64,000 bases of DNA from Bacillus sp. EB01 (GTDB lineage: Bacteria > Bacillota > Bacilli > Bacillales > Cytobacillaceae): NCBI RefSeq assembly GCF_000613125.1, contig NZ_HG964497.1, forward strand, positions 2,651,189-2,715,188, read 5' to 3'. How positions within the stretch are numbered: the first letter of the stretch is position 1; each line of letters opens with the position of its first letter. Of the stretch, positions 35,292-44,043 are shown one piece after another. Made by a program: the position numbers and the translations under genes. The notes beneath the pieces were generated by a model that worked only from the letters and a program-made list of their open reading frames with translations, made no database searches and was not told where the DNA came from.

Positions 35292-36482
35292 TCACCATGT
35301 TTCTGCATATAGTTTATTTCCTTCCCGGTATACCCGGAAGTATTCTGCTTCGTTTTCGAACGGAGAGCCAGATTTAACAACATTCTCTACATCCTTTAAC
35401 GTAATTGGAAAACCTCTTGAGGAAAGAAGGTCTGCCAAGAGACTAGCCTGGCTTATATCTGTGGTGATGGAGCCAGAACTTAAGGTAAGGATTGACTTCT
35501 TGTTTTTAACAATCAAGCCAACATCGGATCCAGGCAAGTAGTAAAGTGCTGCACCATGCTTTTTGGCAACTTTCCAATCTGAATTGGTGCCAAGCCCATC
35601 GCTCAATATGAACATTGTGCCATCAGAAGCAGTAAAGTTTTTTGCTTCCAGTGCTTCTGCCTTTTTCTTTTCTTCTTCCTTTATCTTTTCCTCTTTCTTT
35701 TTCTCTTCCTTACGCCTTGTATCCATTGAACCAAAAGACTTAACCGCATTATTAAGCTTACTAGTTAGCTTTTCTTTGACTGAGTCATTGGCAAGCTCGT
35801 CAATTAACTTCTTTGCTTCCTCAACCTTAGTATCAAAATCAGCTTTTTCTATCCTAATATCGGTGGACATGTCTATAACAATTTGGACCGCCTGCTCGGC
35901 TGTCACAAACACGGTCATTATTTTCTCAAGCCTTTCAATTTTTTCAACATATTTATTCAAGAACAGGCTTGAAAAAGGATCTTTTAGCTCTTTGAATCGT
36001 TCATTTTCTCTCTTAACAGTTTCTTTTAGTAATGGGAGATTTGCTATCAATTCAGGCGATAGTGGATTTTCCGCAGCCATCTTTTCAGCATCATCTATCC
36101 TCTCATACAGCAATAGGGAAATTTCCGCCCCTTTGTTGTATTCCTTAACCTGTTCAATTCTCGGGGATATAGATTCAGCAAGCTTCTTCCCATATTTCTG
36201 AATCACATCTTTTGAAGCTTCCTCCAAGTCTGTCCTGGCAACAATGGTCAAAGCTTCGGCTTGGAGAATCTTCTCTTTATCAATTTTTATAAACTTGCCG
36301 CTCTCTTTACCTTCATTTATTCGGGTTTGCATTTCCTTATATAATTCAGCAACCGAGGCACTTGCCTCATCCACTGATTTTTCAGCCTTTTTATCTTTAT
36401 TCATTCCATAGGCAGCATATCCACCTGCTGTAACAGCCATAAACAAAACAGCAAGCAAACTGATCCAAATTCTCTTTTTCAA
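35292..36482 (-). CDS. Exported coiled-coil protein of unknown function
   Basis: A 396-aa protein with an N-terminal signal/anchor (MKKRIWISLLAVLFMAVTAG) and a long, highly charged helical region (about 35-290), including a Lys/Glu run near 258-282 (RRKEEKKKEEKIKEEEKKKA) that should form a coiled coil or single helix. A small C-terminal globular part (about 285-396) contains DGTMFILSDGLGTNSDWKVAKKHG. No family is recognised. It probably lies on the outer membrane surface or wall. Confidence 0.7.
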   Translation of the reverse strand: MKKRIWISLLAVLFMAVTAGGYAAYGMNKDKKAEKSVDEASASVAELYKEMQTRINEGKESGKFIKIDKEKILQAEALTIVARTDLEEASKDVIQKYGKKLAESISPRIEQVKEYNKGAEISLLLYERIDDAEKMAAENPLSPELIANLPLLKETVKRENERFKELKDPFSSLFLNKYVEKIERLEKIMTVFVTAEQAVQIVIDMSTDIRIEKADFDTKVEEAKKLIDELANDSVKEKLTSKLNNAVKSFGSMDTRRKEEKKKEEKIKEEEKKKAEALEAKNFTASDGTMFILSDGLGTNSDWKVAKKHGAALYYLPGSDVGLIVKNKKSILTLSSGSITTDISQASLLADLLSSRGFPITLKDVENVVKSGSPFENEAEYFRVYREGNKLYAETW

Positions 36483-36663
36483 TACTCCCCCTCCTTACTT
36501 AAAATATTTTGTCATACAAAAGGCCTTAAATCTAGATACAAAATATCTATATTCGATGGTAAACAATCAAAAATTCGACAAAAATTGCTACTTTTTTCAC
36601 ATACTATTCATATTGACTTGATAATAATTATTACGGATGCATTCCAAAATGGAATAAATAAAT

Positions 36664-36706
36664 AAAAAAAGTGTGCGGCTCTTTAAATTTGGGCCACACA
36701 CTTTTT
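36664..36706 (-). terminator. Terminator following the DUF3298 pseudogene
   Basis: AAAAAGTGTG / CACACTTTTT stem with inner GGCC pairing. It lies directly after the original stop codon of the interrupted gene, which supports the reconstructed reading frame. Confidence 0.8.
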
Positions 36707-37467
36707 CTAACCAAACATCTTTTGAAGCGGGCTTTGCTCGGAAATAATATCCTGAATACTATAACGTGAATCTTCCATCAGTGGGGGTTTTCCTCTTTCC
36801 CCCACTGATGGTTAGATGAACCAATCGGACCTTTACGGGCAGTTGATCCCCACCTATCTTCTTCGATTCCTCTTAATCTTGAGGTGGGGTCTTACCGTTA
36901 AGAGTGGGATAAATGGATATTGGAAAATAGGGAAATCCATAAGCATATGGAGCAAGATCATACAGCTGGAAAAAGAGAACTATAGCTTTGTCTGCAATAT
37001 AATAGTCCTGATTTGGTTTGATACCCGTAAAAGGTTCAAGTGTCATGATGCTGCGTTCCTTAATTTGTGCTGCTACCATTTCAGAAAGCACTTTTACATA
37101 ATTGCTTTCTGGTTTGAATAATTGGTCCAGTCTGTACAGCCGGCCTGTTGAACTGTCCCAAGTAAGTCCATTGATATACGTAATGCCATGAGCACCGCCT
37201 GCATAGGAATGCTGCTCAAGTGTGAGACTTAAAACACCCCGCTCGTTTGTCTTTAGATCGAAAACGCCTGTGATTTCAGTTTTCTGATTTTCATAGTAGC
37301 CAGATTTCTGAATAAGCTGCCTTGTTACACGGAGAATATCATTATTGATTGCTTTCTCTGCTTTATTGTTCGCTAACCCCTATACATATGGTATGGATAT
37401 GGCGAGATTGGGCTGCCGAATCTGGTTGACTCCAATATAAACCGGTAAGTGAAAAGGCAATTTCCTC
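36707..37467 (-). pseudogene. DUF4163/DUF3298 protein gene, interrupted twice
   Basis: Translating the minus strand gives LPVYIGVNQIRQPNLAIS, an in-frame TAG, then an open frame with LTLEQHSYAGGAHG, LDQLFKP and FFQLYDLAPYAYGFPYF, the DUF3298 signature. The family includes RsiV-type and PdaC-type extracytoplasmic domains. The frame stops early in a 148-bp insert (36761-36908). Beyond the insert, SIQDIISEQSPLQKMFG and a stop restore the usual C-terminus, followed by a terminator. The first in-frame start is a TTG near 37467, behind AAGGAG. No signal peptide is seen. Confidence 0.75.
36761..36908 (-). mobile_element. 148-bp insertion resembling an IS200/IS605-type right end
   Basis: The insert interrupts a DUF3298 gene. 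It contains a perfect 13-bp hairpin (CCATCAGTGGGGG / CCCCCACTGATGG, 36775-36811), the conserved stretch TAAAGGTCCGATTGGTTCA and a second imperfect hairpin (CCCCACCT / AGGTGGGG). Removing it at the shared tetranucleotide TTAT restores the host frame. No transposase is encoded. Subterminal hairpins and lack of a longer target duplication fit a non-autonomous IS200/IS605 derivative (PATE/MITE), but the family is inferred. Confidence 0.65.
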
Positions 37468-37649
37468 ACTGCTCCTTTTAATTTACATACCTATTTCTAT
37501 TCAGTAGTAAAGTATCCTAAAACAAACTCGCTCACCTTATTACCAGTTGTTCCCTACTTAATTCCTATACATTTTTTGGTATAATGAAGATAGTCCGGGT
37601 GGGGAAAGCGCCATGCGGAACTTTTCGCGACTCTATGAAAGGAGCATCG

Positions 37650-38468
37650 ATGGTCATAAAAACATTTATCATTGTTGCGGTAGTCATAGTCCTTGGTATT
37701 GCTGGATGGCTCTATTATCCTCAATATCAAATTCAGCAAATGAAGAAACAGTCATTGGAGGCTTCGAAGAATGAAAGCATTCCAACTTATATAGATTATT
37801 TTTCGAGTTCAGACAAGAATTCACTGTACCACCTTGCTATTGGGGATTCAGTCATTAGCGGATATGGGGTTGGCCAAAATCAAAACCTTGTCAGTGAGTT
37901 TTCGACTGAACTCGAAATGCAGACGGGTAAAAAGGTTTCTTTTCAGAATGAAGGAATCAATGGGATCACTAGTACGGAATTGAAGCAGCTTGTTAATTCA
38001 GGAAAGTATGATGTGTATATTAAAAAATCCGATATTGTTACTGTAAATGTAGGCGGGAATGATGTATTGAGGGCCGCTCGGAAGCAGCATGATATCCAGT
38101 CAGCCTTCAAGGCTTTTGATACTCTTCAGGCTGACTTTTCGGAGAACCTTAAGGATATAACAAGCAGGATCACCGAGGTTAACCCAAAAGCAACGATCGT
38201 TTACCTTGAACTTTATAATCCAGTTAACCCCGATATGGCTTATTACACCCTCGCTGAGAAGCTTTTGCCAAAGTGGAACATCAATATTTATAAAACAGCC
38301 AAAGCAGTTCCGGGATCAATTGTTGTTGAAACCTCAAAGGTCATTAATGGAGAAAACCTGGAGAACCTGTCTCCTGACGGCATTCATCCAAGCCAGCTTG
38401 GTTATAAAGCAATCGCTTCACTTATTATCGAAACATTTAGGACAAGTCCAAAGAAAGCGGCAGTTTAA
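37650..38468 (+). CDS. Exported SGNH/GDSL hydrolase
   Basis: A 272-aa protein with an N-terminal TM segment (about 6-22) and an SGNH hydrolase domain. Block I AIGDSVISGYG (about 63-73, nucleophile Ser), block III VNVGGNDVL (about 133-141) and block V SPDGIHPSQLGY with Asp-x-x-His (about 246-257) are present. Such enzymes are esterases or lipases; the substrate is unknown. ATG 37650 follows GAAAGGAG. It is monocistronic. Confidence 0.88.
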   Translation: MVIKTFIIVAVVIVLGIAGWLYYPQYQIQQMKKQSLEASKNESIPTYIDYFSSSDKNSLYHLAIGDSVISGYGVGQNQNLVSEFSTELEMQTGKKVSFQNEGINGITSTELKQLVNSGKYDVYIKKSDIVTVNVGGNDVLRAARKQHDIQSAFKAFDTLQADFSENLKDITSRITEVNPKATIVYLELYNPVNPDMAYYTLAEKLLPKWNINIYKTAKAVPGSIVVETSKVINGENLENLSPDGIHPSQLGYKAIASLIIETFRTSPKKAAV

Positions 38469-38490
38469 CACTATCTGGGACTTATTTACA

Positions 38491-38519
38491 TTGAATAATT
38501 TAGCTAAACATTGTATGAT
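38491..38519 (+). promoter_or_regulatory. Sigma-A promoter of the candidate ncRNA
   Basis: TTGAAT (38491-38496) and TATGAT (38514-38519), spaced 17 bp; predicted start near 38526. Confidence 0.6.
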
Positions 38520-38525
38520 ACTACT

Positions 38526-38766
38526 ATCAAAGCTGCGTTGTTCGTATTCATACTAAAGTTTTAACCTTTAAGCTGTAACAGGGAGTTTTTGAACGGAGCT
38601 GAAATGACATGCCTCTGCCTATACGGCAAGGAGGACAAGCAGGAACGCTTCTGGAGACACCCACTTTGAGGAGTGGTGGTTTAAAACTTTCTTATTTCCT
38701 ACGGCAAATGCGGCTTTCCCTTTTTAACAAAATGACCGGTTCCCATATGGGAGCCGGTTTTTGTTT
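38526..38766 (+). ncRNA. Candidate structured non-coding RNA
   Basis: A stand-alone transcription unit of about 240 nt between a promoter and a strong terminator, without a convincing protein. AAAGTTTTAACC (38555-38566) can pair with GGTTTAAAACTTT (38678-38690), closing about 110 nt that holds hairpins such as CCTCTGCC / GGCAAGGAGG and ACCCACT / AGTGGTGGT. A 21-codon ORF (MTCLCLYGKEDK...) behind a CGGAG site is the only peptide. I do not recognise an Rfam family. Confidence 0.45.
38735..38766 (+). terminator. Terminator of the candidate ncRNA
   Basis: ACCGGTTCCC / GGGAGCCGGT stem followed by TTTTGTTTT. Confidence 0.88.
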
Positions 38767-38875
38767 TATCTGGGTAGTTTAGTGGATTTACTTAATTGGG
38801 GGGCAAGCTCTTTTTTGTGGAGTAATCTTTGTTTCTGCTCTGTTGAAGTTATTATAGTACTATTCATTTTGGGGT

Positions 38876-39337
38876 GATTGCCTAGTGAGTCTCGGAGTAC
38901 CACTAGTGAAAGTTAACTATTCGCGAAACTCAACTAGCAATAAAGTATTGTCCAAGAAGATAGTCATTTTTAGTACTACAGAGTATTACTAGTTTTTTTA
39001 GCCGATTGCCTAGTGAGTCTCGGAGTACCACTAGTGAAAGTTAACTATTCCAGAAGCTCAACTAGCAATAAAGTATAGTTCAGGAAGGTAGTCATTTTTA
39101 GTACTACTCAGAGTATTACTAGTTTTTTTTAACTGATTGCCTAGTCAGTCTCTGAGTATTGCTAGTGAAACTTAACTAATCCCGAAACTCAACTGGCAAT
39201 AAAGTATAGTTCAGGAAGGTAGTCATTTTTAGTACTACTCGGAGTATTACTAGTTTTTTTAGCTGTTTGCCTAGTAAGCGTCCAAGTACTGCTAGTGAAA
39301 GTAAACTTTCCCGGAAGCTCAACTAGCAAAAAAGTGA
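38876..39337 (+). repeat. CTAG-rich tandem repeat, four units of about 130 bp
   Basis: Units begin at 38876, 39004, 39135 and 39265 (128, 131 and 130 bp, last one partial). Each starts GATTGCCTAGT or a variant, has CACTAG/CTAGTG or related dyads, a TCAACTAGCAATAAAGT block, a TAGTCATTTTTAGTACTAC block and a T-run. Copies 1-3 are about 85-90% alike; copy 4 diverges in its second half. There is no ORF. Confidence 0.92.
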
Positions 39338-39375
39338 TACTCTAAAAGGGTTTAGCTCCTCATCTTATAGCGAAA

Positions 39376-39406
39376 TAAAAAAGGACCCGGCCCGTCCAGC
39401 CGGATC
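39376..39406 (-). terminator. Terminator of the ubiB-phasin operon
   Basis: GATCCGGC / GCCGGGTCC stem and a T-run on the minus strand after the ubiB stop. Confidence 0.8.
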
Positions 39407-39418
39407 TAATAGGAAAAT

Positions 39419-41095
39419 CTAAAACCTACCCGATTTTAAAATAGAATAGAGTATCCATAAAAACATGAGGAAGGCAACAGCAAATCCAATTTCCAGTGCA
39501 TGGATGCTTGTAAGGAATGTGTCTGTCCCAAACGTCGCACCCACAATTAACCCTAGAACAACAATACTGAATGCAAGCAGAGTCAGGCTAAACGATACCT
39601 GATTTGAAATCCGGTCGATTTTGTTAAAAATCGAATCAATTTGCGATAGGCTAATTTTTAGCTTCAAGTCGCCTTCTGCTGCTTGTTCAAGTACATCATC
39701 CACCCGGGTTGGAATTTTGGCTACCTTTTCAGCGAATTCTTCCCCGTTTTCAAGCAATCTTTTACCCATTTTAATGGGATTGTAGCGTTCAATCACCAAC
39801 TCTTCCGCATATGGCCGCGCAAGCTGAAGAAGATTCAGTTTCGGGTCAATTCCTGAAATGATTCCTTCGACCGTAATCAAGGTCTTCCCCAGCATCGTTA
39901 ATTCCGTAGGCACGATAATACGGTGCTGCTGTGCTGTTGAAAGCAAATCCTGGACAGTCATCCCGAGATCCAACTCCCCGAAAGGAACCCGGCTCACGGT
40001 TTTACTGATTCGTTCAACATCAGCATAAAAGTCACTTTCATCAACATCTGACGGTACATCGGACATACGGTAAATTGATTTAACAATCATCTCGGTGTCT
40101 TCCTGCATGAGTCCAATCATCATTGATGTCGTATCATACCTCATTTTGGCCGAAAGCCTGCCAATTTGCCCGAAGTCAATGAATGCAAGCTGGCAAGTCT
40201 CCTTAATGTACAGCATATTCCCAGGATGCGGATCCCCATGGAAAAAACCTTCCCGTAATATTTGGGTCACAAAGGATTGAACGAGGAGGTCTGCAACTTC
40301 ACGCTTTTTTTCTTCATCGGTTTCTACTTTATTAATTTCAGATATCTTGATTCCGTTTATTTTTTCCATCGTCAGAACTTGGGAGGTTGTGTAGTCCCAG
40401 TAAATTTCCGGAACCTTGATTTTATCGGTATCTTCAAACTGCATTGCGATCATTTCAGTATTGCGGGCTTCCTGGAGATAGTCCAATTCTTTACGGATCG
40501 ATTCAGAAAGTTCCTCAGATATTTCGGTTACTTTGTTCTGCTCTGCCCACTCATAGTGCTGTTCAAGAAGCCTCGATAAATCTATCAGAATATCAAGATC
40601 GGTATATATCTTGCTTTTAATATCAGGTCGTTGCACTTTAATCATGACTTCCTCGCCGGTCCAAAGCCTTGCTTCATACACCTGCCCAATGGATGCGGCT
40701 GCTACATAGTCCTCATTGAAATACTGGAATAATTCATCCGGCGGCTTGCCAAGCTCAATTTCCAGACGTTCTTTAATTTGCTCAAGCGGAACTGGTGGCA
40801 CATTATCCTGTAAAGTCTCAAGCTCCCGGATGATATCGGCCGGAAGAAGATCGCTTCTTATACTCAGCAGCTGGCCAAGCTTAATGAACGTTGGACCTAA
40901 TTCTTCAAGAAGCCCGCGTATCCGGATACCAAGTTCCTGTGTATTTTCCTTTTGGAAATCTGTTTTAATCCGATCCTTGAAAGAAAGAAGCTGGCTAAGG
41001 CCAACTTCTTCAATTAAATAGCCGAAGCCGTATTTCCCGAATAGGGAAATGATTTCTCTGTATCTACCCAAACGCCGCAATTTACCCGTCAACAT
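39419..41095 (-). CDS. ABC1/UbiB (AarF) family atypical kinase
   Basis: A 558-aa UbiB-like protein. The KxGQ motif (IKLGQLLSIRSDLLP, about 71-85), the Ala-rich loop AAASIGQVYEARL, IKVQRP, FHGDPHPGNML (about 284-294) and AFIDFGQIGRL (DFG-equivalent, about 303-313) are all present, with two C-terminal TM helices (about 500-550). These ATPases support quinone or other membrane-lipid metabolism; Gram-positive members are poorly characterised. It starts 14 bp after a phasin-like gene in the same operon. Confidence 0.93.
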   Translation of the reverse strand: MLTGKLRRLGRYREIISLFGKYGFGYLIEEVGLSQLLSFKDRIKTDFQKENTQELGIRIRGLLEELGPTFIKLGQLLSIRSDLLPADIIRELETLQDNVPPVPLEQIKERLEIELGKPPDELFQYFNEDYVAAASIGQVYEARLWTGEEVMIKVQRPDIKSKIYTDLDILIDLSRLLEQHYEWAEQNKVTEISEELSESIRKELDYLQEARNTEMIAMQFEDTDKIKVPEIYWDYTTSQVLTMEKINGIKISEINKVETDEEKKREVADLLVQSFVTQILREGFFHGDPHPGNMLYIKETCQLAFIDFGQIGRLSAKMRYDTTSMMIGLMQEDTEMIVKSIYRMSDVPSDVDESDFYADVERISKTVSRVPFGELDLGMTVQDLLSTAQQHRIIVPTELTMLGKTLITVEGIISGIDPKLNLLQLARPYAEELVIERYNPIKMGKRLLENGEEFAEKVAKIPTRVDDVLEQAAEGDLKLKISLSQIDSIFNKIDRISNQVSFSLTLLAFSIVVLGLIVGATFGTDTFLTSIHALEIGFAVAFLMFLWILYSILKSGRF

Positions 41096-41109
41096 TCCAT
41101 CACCAACTA

Positions 41110-41565
41110 TTAATCTGTAACAATATCAGTTTTCGGAGGGATGCTTGTACCATTGGAATCAGTCAAATTCCCGGAAAATCCAGCTTCCTTATTGATATCG
41201 GTAATTATCGTCCCGTCCGCTGACACTGATTCTGTTCCTGATTTAGAATCTGTATTTGTTTTGTTCCGGAGAACAGCAATTTCCTGTTGCAAAAGAACAA
41301 TCTGCGCCTGAAGTGTATCAACCTGGTCCTTGGTGACAAAGCCTAGTTCCTTAAGCTGATCCGTAACGGAGGTTCTGATGTCATTGTTCCAGCTTTCGCT
41401 TTTTTCGGCACCTTTTTTAACTAAATCGTTAAATAGTGTGTCCGCTTCATTTTTTGACACCATTCCCTGATTCACCATTTTCAAGATTGTATCTTCAAGC
41501 TTTTCCTTTCCAGCTACCGCAGCTCCTAATCCAAGCAGAATACCCCTGCTGAATAAATCACTCAT
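41110..41565 (-). CDS. Phasin-family-like protein
   Basis: A 151-aa protein with an N-terminal GILLGLGAAVAGKEKLEDTILKMVNQGMVSK segment and a heptad-like coiled coil (LGFVTKDQVDTLQAQIVLLQQEIAVLRNK, about 75-103), the layout of the PHA-granule phasin-like family next to UbiB genes in many Bacillales. The tail (about 105-151) is Ser/Thr/Asp-rich and likely disordered. It is the first gene of a two-gene operon with ubiB. A role in granule or membrane association is inferred from family and context. Confidence 0.72.
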   Translation of the reverse strand: MSDLFSRGILLGLGAAVAGKEKLEDTILKMVNQGMVSKNEADTLFNDLVKKGAEKSESWNNDIRTSVTDQLKELGFVTKDQVDTLQAQIVLLQQEIAVLRNKTNTDSKSGTESVSADGTIITDINKEAGFSGNLTDSNGTSIPPKTDIVTD

Positions 41566-41672
41566 CCTCTTCTCAGCCTCCTTATTGTTCTATCAATTTC
41601 TAATACCCATAAATAAGAAAATGTACCCATCTCGATTTAGAAAAATAATCTAAATCGTAAATTGCTAACAAT

Positions 41673-41706
41673 AAAAGGAATCGGCCAAAACGGCAGATTC
41701 CTTTTA
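41673..41706 (-). terminator. Terminator of the phosphatase gene
   Basis: AAAAGGAATC / GATTCCTTTT stem with inner GGCC/GGC pairing. Confidence 0.8.
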
Positions 41707-41726
41707 TTCGATGCTCGAGTTCCCAC

Positions 41727-42512
41727 TTATTCCACTAGCATCATCTTTATTTTTTTGATTTTCGACAGTTTCAGTCCACATCCCTTATTCAAGTATGTTT
41801 CGATCGTGCCGTAATCTTTCCGAATCTGGCCAATAACGAAATCAAGATGCTTTCGGTCAACAGCCAACATTGGCTTGAATTTTTCGGAAGGTATCCGGTA
41901 AAGGCTCAGCAGCCTCAAATATCTTTCGGTCTTCTTCATCTTTCCAGCAATTCGTTCATTTGAGAGCAGGTACTGGCTTACAACTGTCTCATATTCAACC
42001 CCCGCCAAAAGCTGGAACAAAGCAGCGATATAACCGGTCCGATCCTTGCCGCCTGTGCAATGAATGAGTGCAGGTATGTTATCCTCTTCATCGACCAGCT
42101 CGAATATTTGCCTGACTTGTTCCTTCCGCTCCTCAACAAGACAACGGTAGAAGTCATGAATGATTTTTGCGAAATCCAAGCTGTCAGTGTTGCCATTAAG
42201 GGTTCTAAAAAGATCGAACGTGCTCATGTCCTGGCTCCCGTGATGAATGGGAACATGAATCTCTTTTATTTCCCAATGTGGCGGGATTCGGTCTGGCCTA
42301 GATTTCCGCTCATTCACTGTTCTTAAATCGCAAACCATTTTCAAATCGAGTTCTTCCAGAACGGTCAGGTCATTCTTGCTAATAGCCGACAACTCATCGG
42401 ATCTATACAAAATCCCTGCCTTCATCCTTCGCCCGTCCCTCGTGGGCAATCCGCCGATATCCCTTAAATTATGTATTTTTTCAAACACTAAATTACGCGC
42501 AGCAGTTAGCAT
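41727..42512 (-). CDS. Tyrosine/dual-specificity phosphatase (Y_phosphatase3 type)
   Basis: A 261-aa cytoplasmic phosphatase. The N-terminal NLRDIGGLPTRDGRRMKAGILYRSDEL (about 16-42) and the P-loop HCTGGKDRTG (about 153-162, catalytic Cys and Arg) are diagnostic of the MptpB/LipA-like family, which can act on phosphotyrosine and sometimes phosphoinositides. Monocistronic; no partner kinase is nearby. Confidence 0.9.
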   Translation of the reverse strand: MLTAARNLVFEKIHNLRDIGGLPTRDGRRMKAGILYRSDELSAISKNDLTVLEELDLKMVCDLRTVNERKSRPDRIPPHWEIKEIHVPIHHGSQDMSTFDLFRTLNGNTDSLDFAKIIHDFYRCLVEERKEQVRQIFELVDEEDNIPALIHCTGGKDRTGYIAALFQLLAGVEYETVVSQYLLSNERIAGKMKKTERYLRLLSLYRIPSEKFKPMLAVDRKHLDFVIGQIRKDYGTIETYLNKGCGLKLSKIKKIKMMLVE

Positions 42513-42654
42513 GTTCTAACTCCTTCCGTAGAATCCCTATTTATTAGACGATTCAAAATCAAAAATGATTCATAAATTGGAAAATAAATTGAAATTTTCA
42601 CACTATTAAGGTAAAGCGAGAAATAGATGGAGAGATTCAGAAGTAAACCAAACC

Positions 42655-42688
42655 AAAACCGCCAGCATTTCGCTGGCGGCTTCTTTAA
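42655..42688. terminator. Hairpin terminator upstream of the phosphatase gene
   Basis: Perfect CCGCCAGC / GCTGGCGG stem; TTCTTTAATT follows on the plus strand and GGTTTTGGTTT on the minus strand. Confidence 0.65.
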
Positions 42689-42744
42689 TTGTTAAAGAAA
42701 TTATAAATTTCGCGACTGTGGTTAACTTTCTTATCAAGTTTGTC

Positions 42745-43010
42745 TACGTCTAGCTCCACAAGGAAGGCTTCCCCGAAATTGCATCGCACGAAATTACGCA
42801 ATTAGCGTTATGAGGAGAGCCTACGCGTGCGCAAACTTCAGGCCTCCTCCCTACGATAAGTCAATGGGCTATTGCTCTTCGTGATTCCTTTATCTCAGTC
42901 GAAGTCCCTCCATTTTGTACGGCGATGACCACTAAGGAAAGCTTCTGAGAGTAATCATCGCAGGGATAGGCGCTTTTTGCCTGTCACGAAGGCGCTTGCG
43001 CTTTTGTTCT
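42745..43010 (-). repeat. AGCGCAAGCGC-family dispersed repeat, inverted copy
   Basis: The reverse complement of the family at 34787-35198: GTCTAGCTCCACAAGGAA, CATCGCACGAAATTACGC, CTACGATAAGTCA and a terminal GCGCTTGCGCTTTTGTTC. It ends 7 bp from the stop codon of the formate/nitrite channel and carries an internal insertion (about 42925-42985). Confidence 0.8.
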
Positions 43011-43016
43011 CTCTAA

Positions 43017-43850
43017 TTATCCTTTACTGCCTTTAAGCATGACGAGTGCAGCCTTCCCTTTTTCTATTTTCTGTGTACTTTGCTTTTTGTATGCCAGCCA
43101 GTAGGCAAGTCCAATAAATACAACCCCTCCTGTTGCATTTCCCAAAAAAACAGGCACAAAGTTAGTTATGTATTGAGTCCAGGTGAAATGCCCTTCAAAT
43201 ATAGCAGCCGGGATGACAAACATGTTTGCAACCACGTGCTGAAATCCTATTGCAACGAATGTCATGGTCGGGAACCAGATGCCTGCTATTTTGCCAATAA
43301 CATCTTTGGCCCCATAGCAAAGCCACACTGCGGCTGCTACTAGCCAGTTGCATCCGATACCAGATACAAATGCTTCCAGGAAGTTTGCTTCGAGTTTATG
43401 CTCTGCTATGCTTACAGTTTTTTCGAGGAAAACTCCTTCGGAAGTCAATCCAGCCAGATGACCAAACATATAGGCAACAAAAATGGCGCCAATGAAATTG
43501 AAGAAGCTAATAATCGCCCAGTTTTGCAGAATGCTCCGAATTCTAATCTTTTTAGCAAAACCAGCCAATGGCACTGCCATCATATTGCCTGTAAGGAGCT
43601 CCCCGCCGGCAAGCAAGGTTAAAATAAGACCAATCGGAAAGACGCTTGCCCCTAGGAAAGTTCCGAGGCCGGCTATGTCACCTGTAAGCGGAGCGGTAAT
43701 CCTGATATAAAGCAAATACCCTAATGCAATGAACGCTCCAGCCTGGAAACCAAGGATGGCTGAGGTTTTAGAAGAGTATTTTGTTTTTTTTACTCCGTTT
43801 TCTATTGTTATATCCAGTATTTCGTCAGGTTTATAATACGCGGATGACAT
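43017..43850 (-). CDS. Formate/nitrite transporter family channel
   Basis: A 277-aa FNT protein with six TM helices. GLGTFLGASVFPIGLILTLLAGGELLTGNM (about 81-110) holds the FNT signature with the first half-helix, and IGFQHVVANMFVIP (about 205-218) carries the central pore His. These pentamers conduct formate or nitrite. A perfect Fnr-type palindrome lies 20-35 bp before the ATG, and a formate dehydrogenase is encoded 12 kb away, so formate is a reasonable substrate guess. Confidence 0.92.
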   Translation of the reverse strand: MSSAYYKPDEILDITIENGVKKTKYSSKTSAILGFQAGAFIALGYLLYIRITAPLTGDIAGLGTFLGASVFPIGLILTLLAGGELLTGNMMAVPLAGFAKKIRIRSILQNWAIISFFNFIGAIFVAYMFGHLAGLTSEGVFLEKTVSIAEHKLEANFLEAFVSGIGCNWLVAAAVWLCYGAKDVIGKIAGIWFPTMTFVAIGFQHVVANMFVIPAAIFEGHFTWTQYITNFVPVFLGNATGGVVFIGLAYWLAYKKQSTQKIEKGKAALVMLKGSKG

Positions 43851-43869
43851 AAGGACCTACTCCTTCTTT

Positions 43870-43885
43870 TGTGAATCATTTCACA
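43870..43885. promoter_or_regulatory. Perfect Fnr/Crp-type palindrome
   Basis: TGTGA-ATCATT-TCACA, an exact match to the Bacillus Fnr consensus. It lies very close to the start codon, overlapping the likely transcription start, so repression or an unusual promoter position is possible. Confidence 0.75.
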
Positions 43886-43987
43886 TCTGATGATACCACC
43901 CTTCTTCCTTCTATAACGGTATACACTGTGAACAATTTTTATCATTTTAACTACTCCGCCAGTGTTATACATCAGATTTTTCTGTAT

Positions 43988-44017
43988 TAAAAAGGGAACA
44001 GTGCTGAACTGTTCCCT
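43988..44017 (-). terminator. Terminator of the B12 ECF operon
   Basis: GGGAACAG / CTGTTCCC stem followed by TTTTTAAT on the minus strand. Confidence 0.87.
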
Positions 44018-44043
44018 AACCAAATCTGATATATAGTATAAAC

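Noticed and set aside
38876-39337. CRISPR array
   Set aside because: Units are about 130 bp with similarity throughout, not short repeats with unique spacers, and no cas genes are near.
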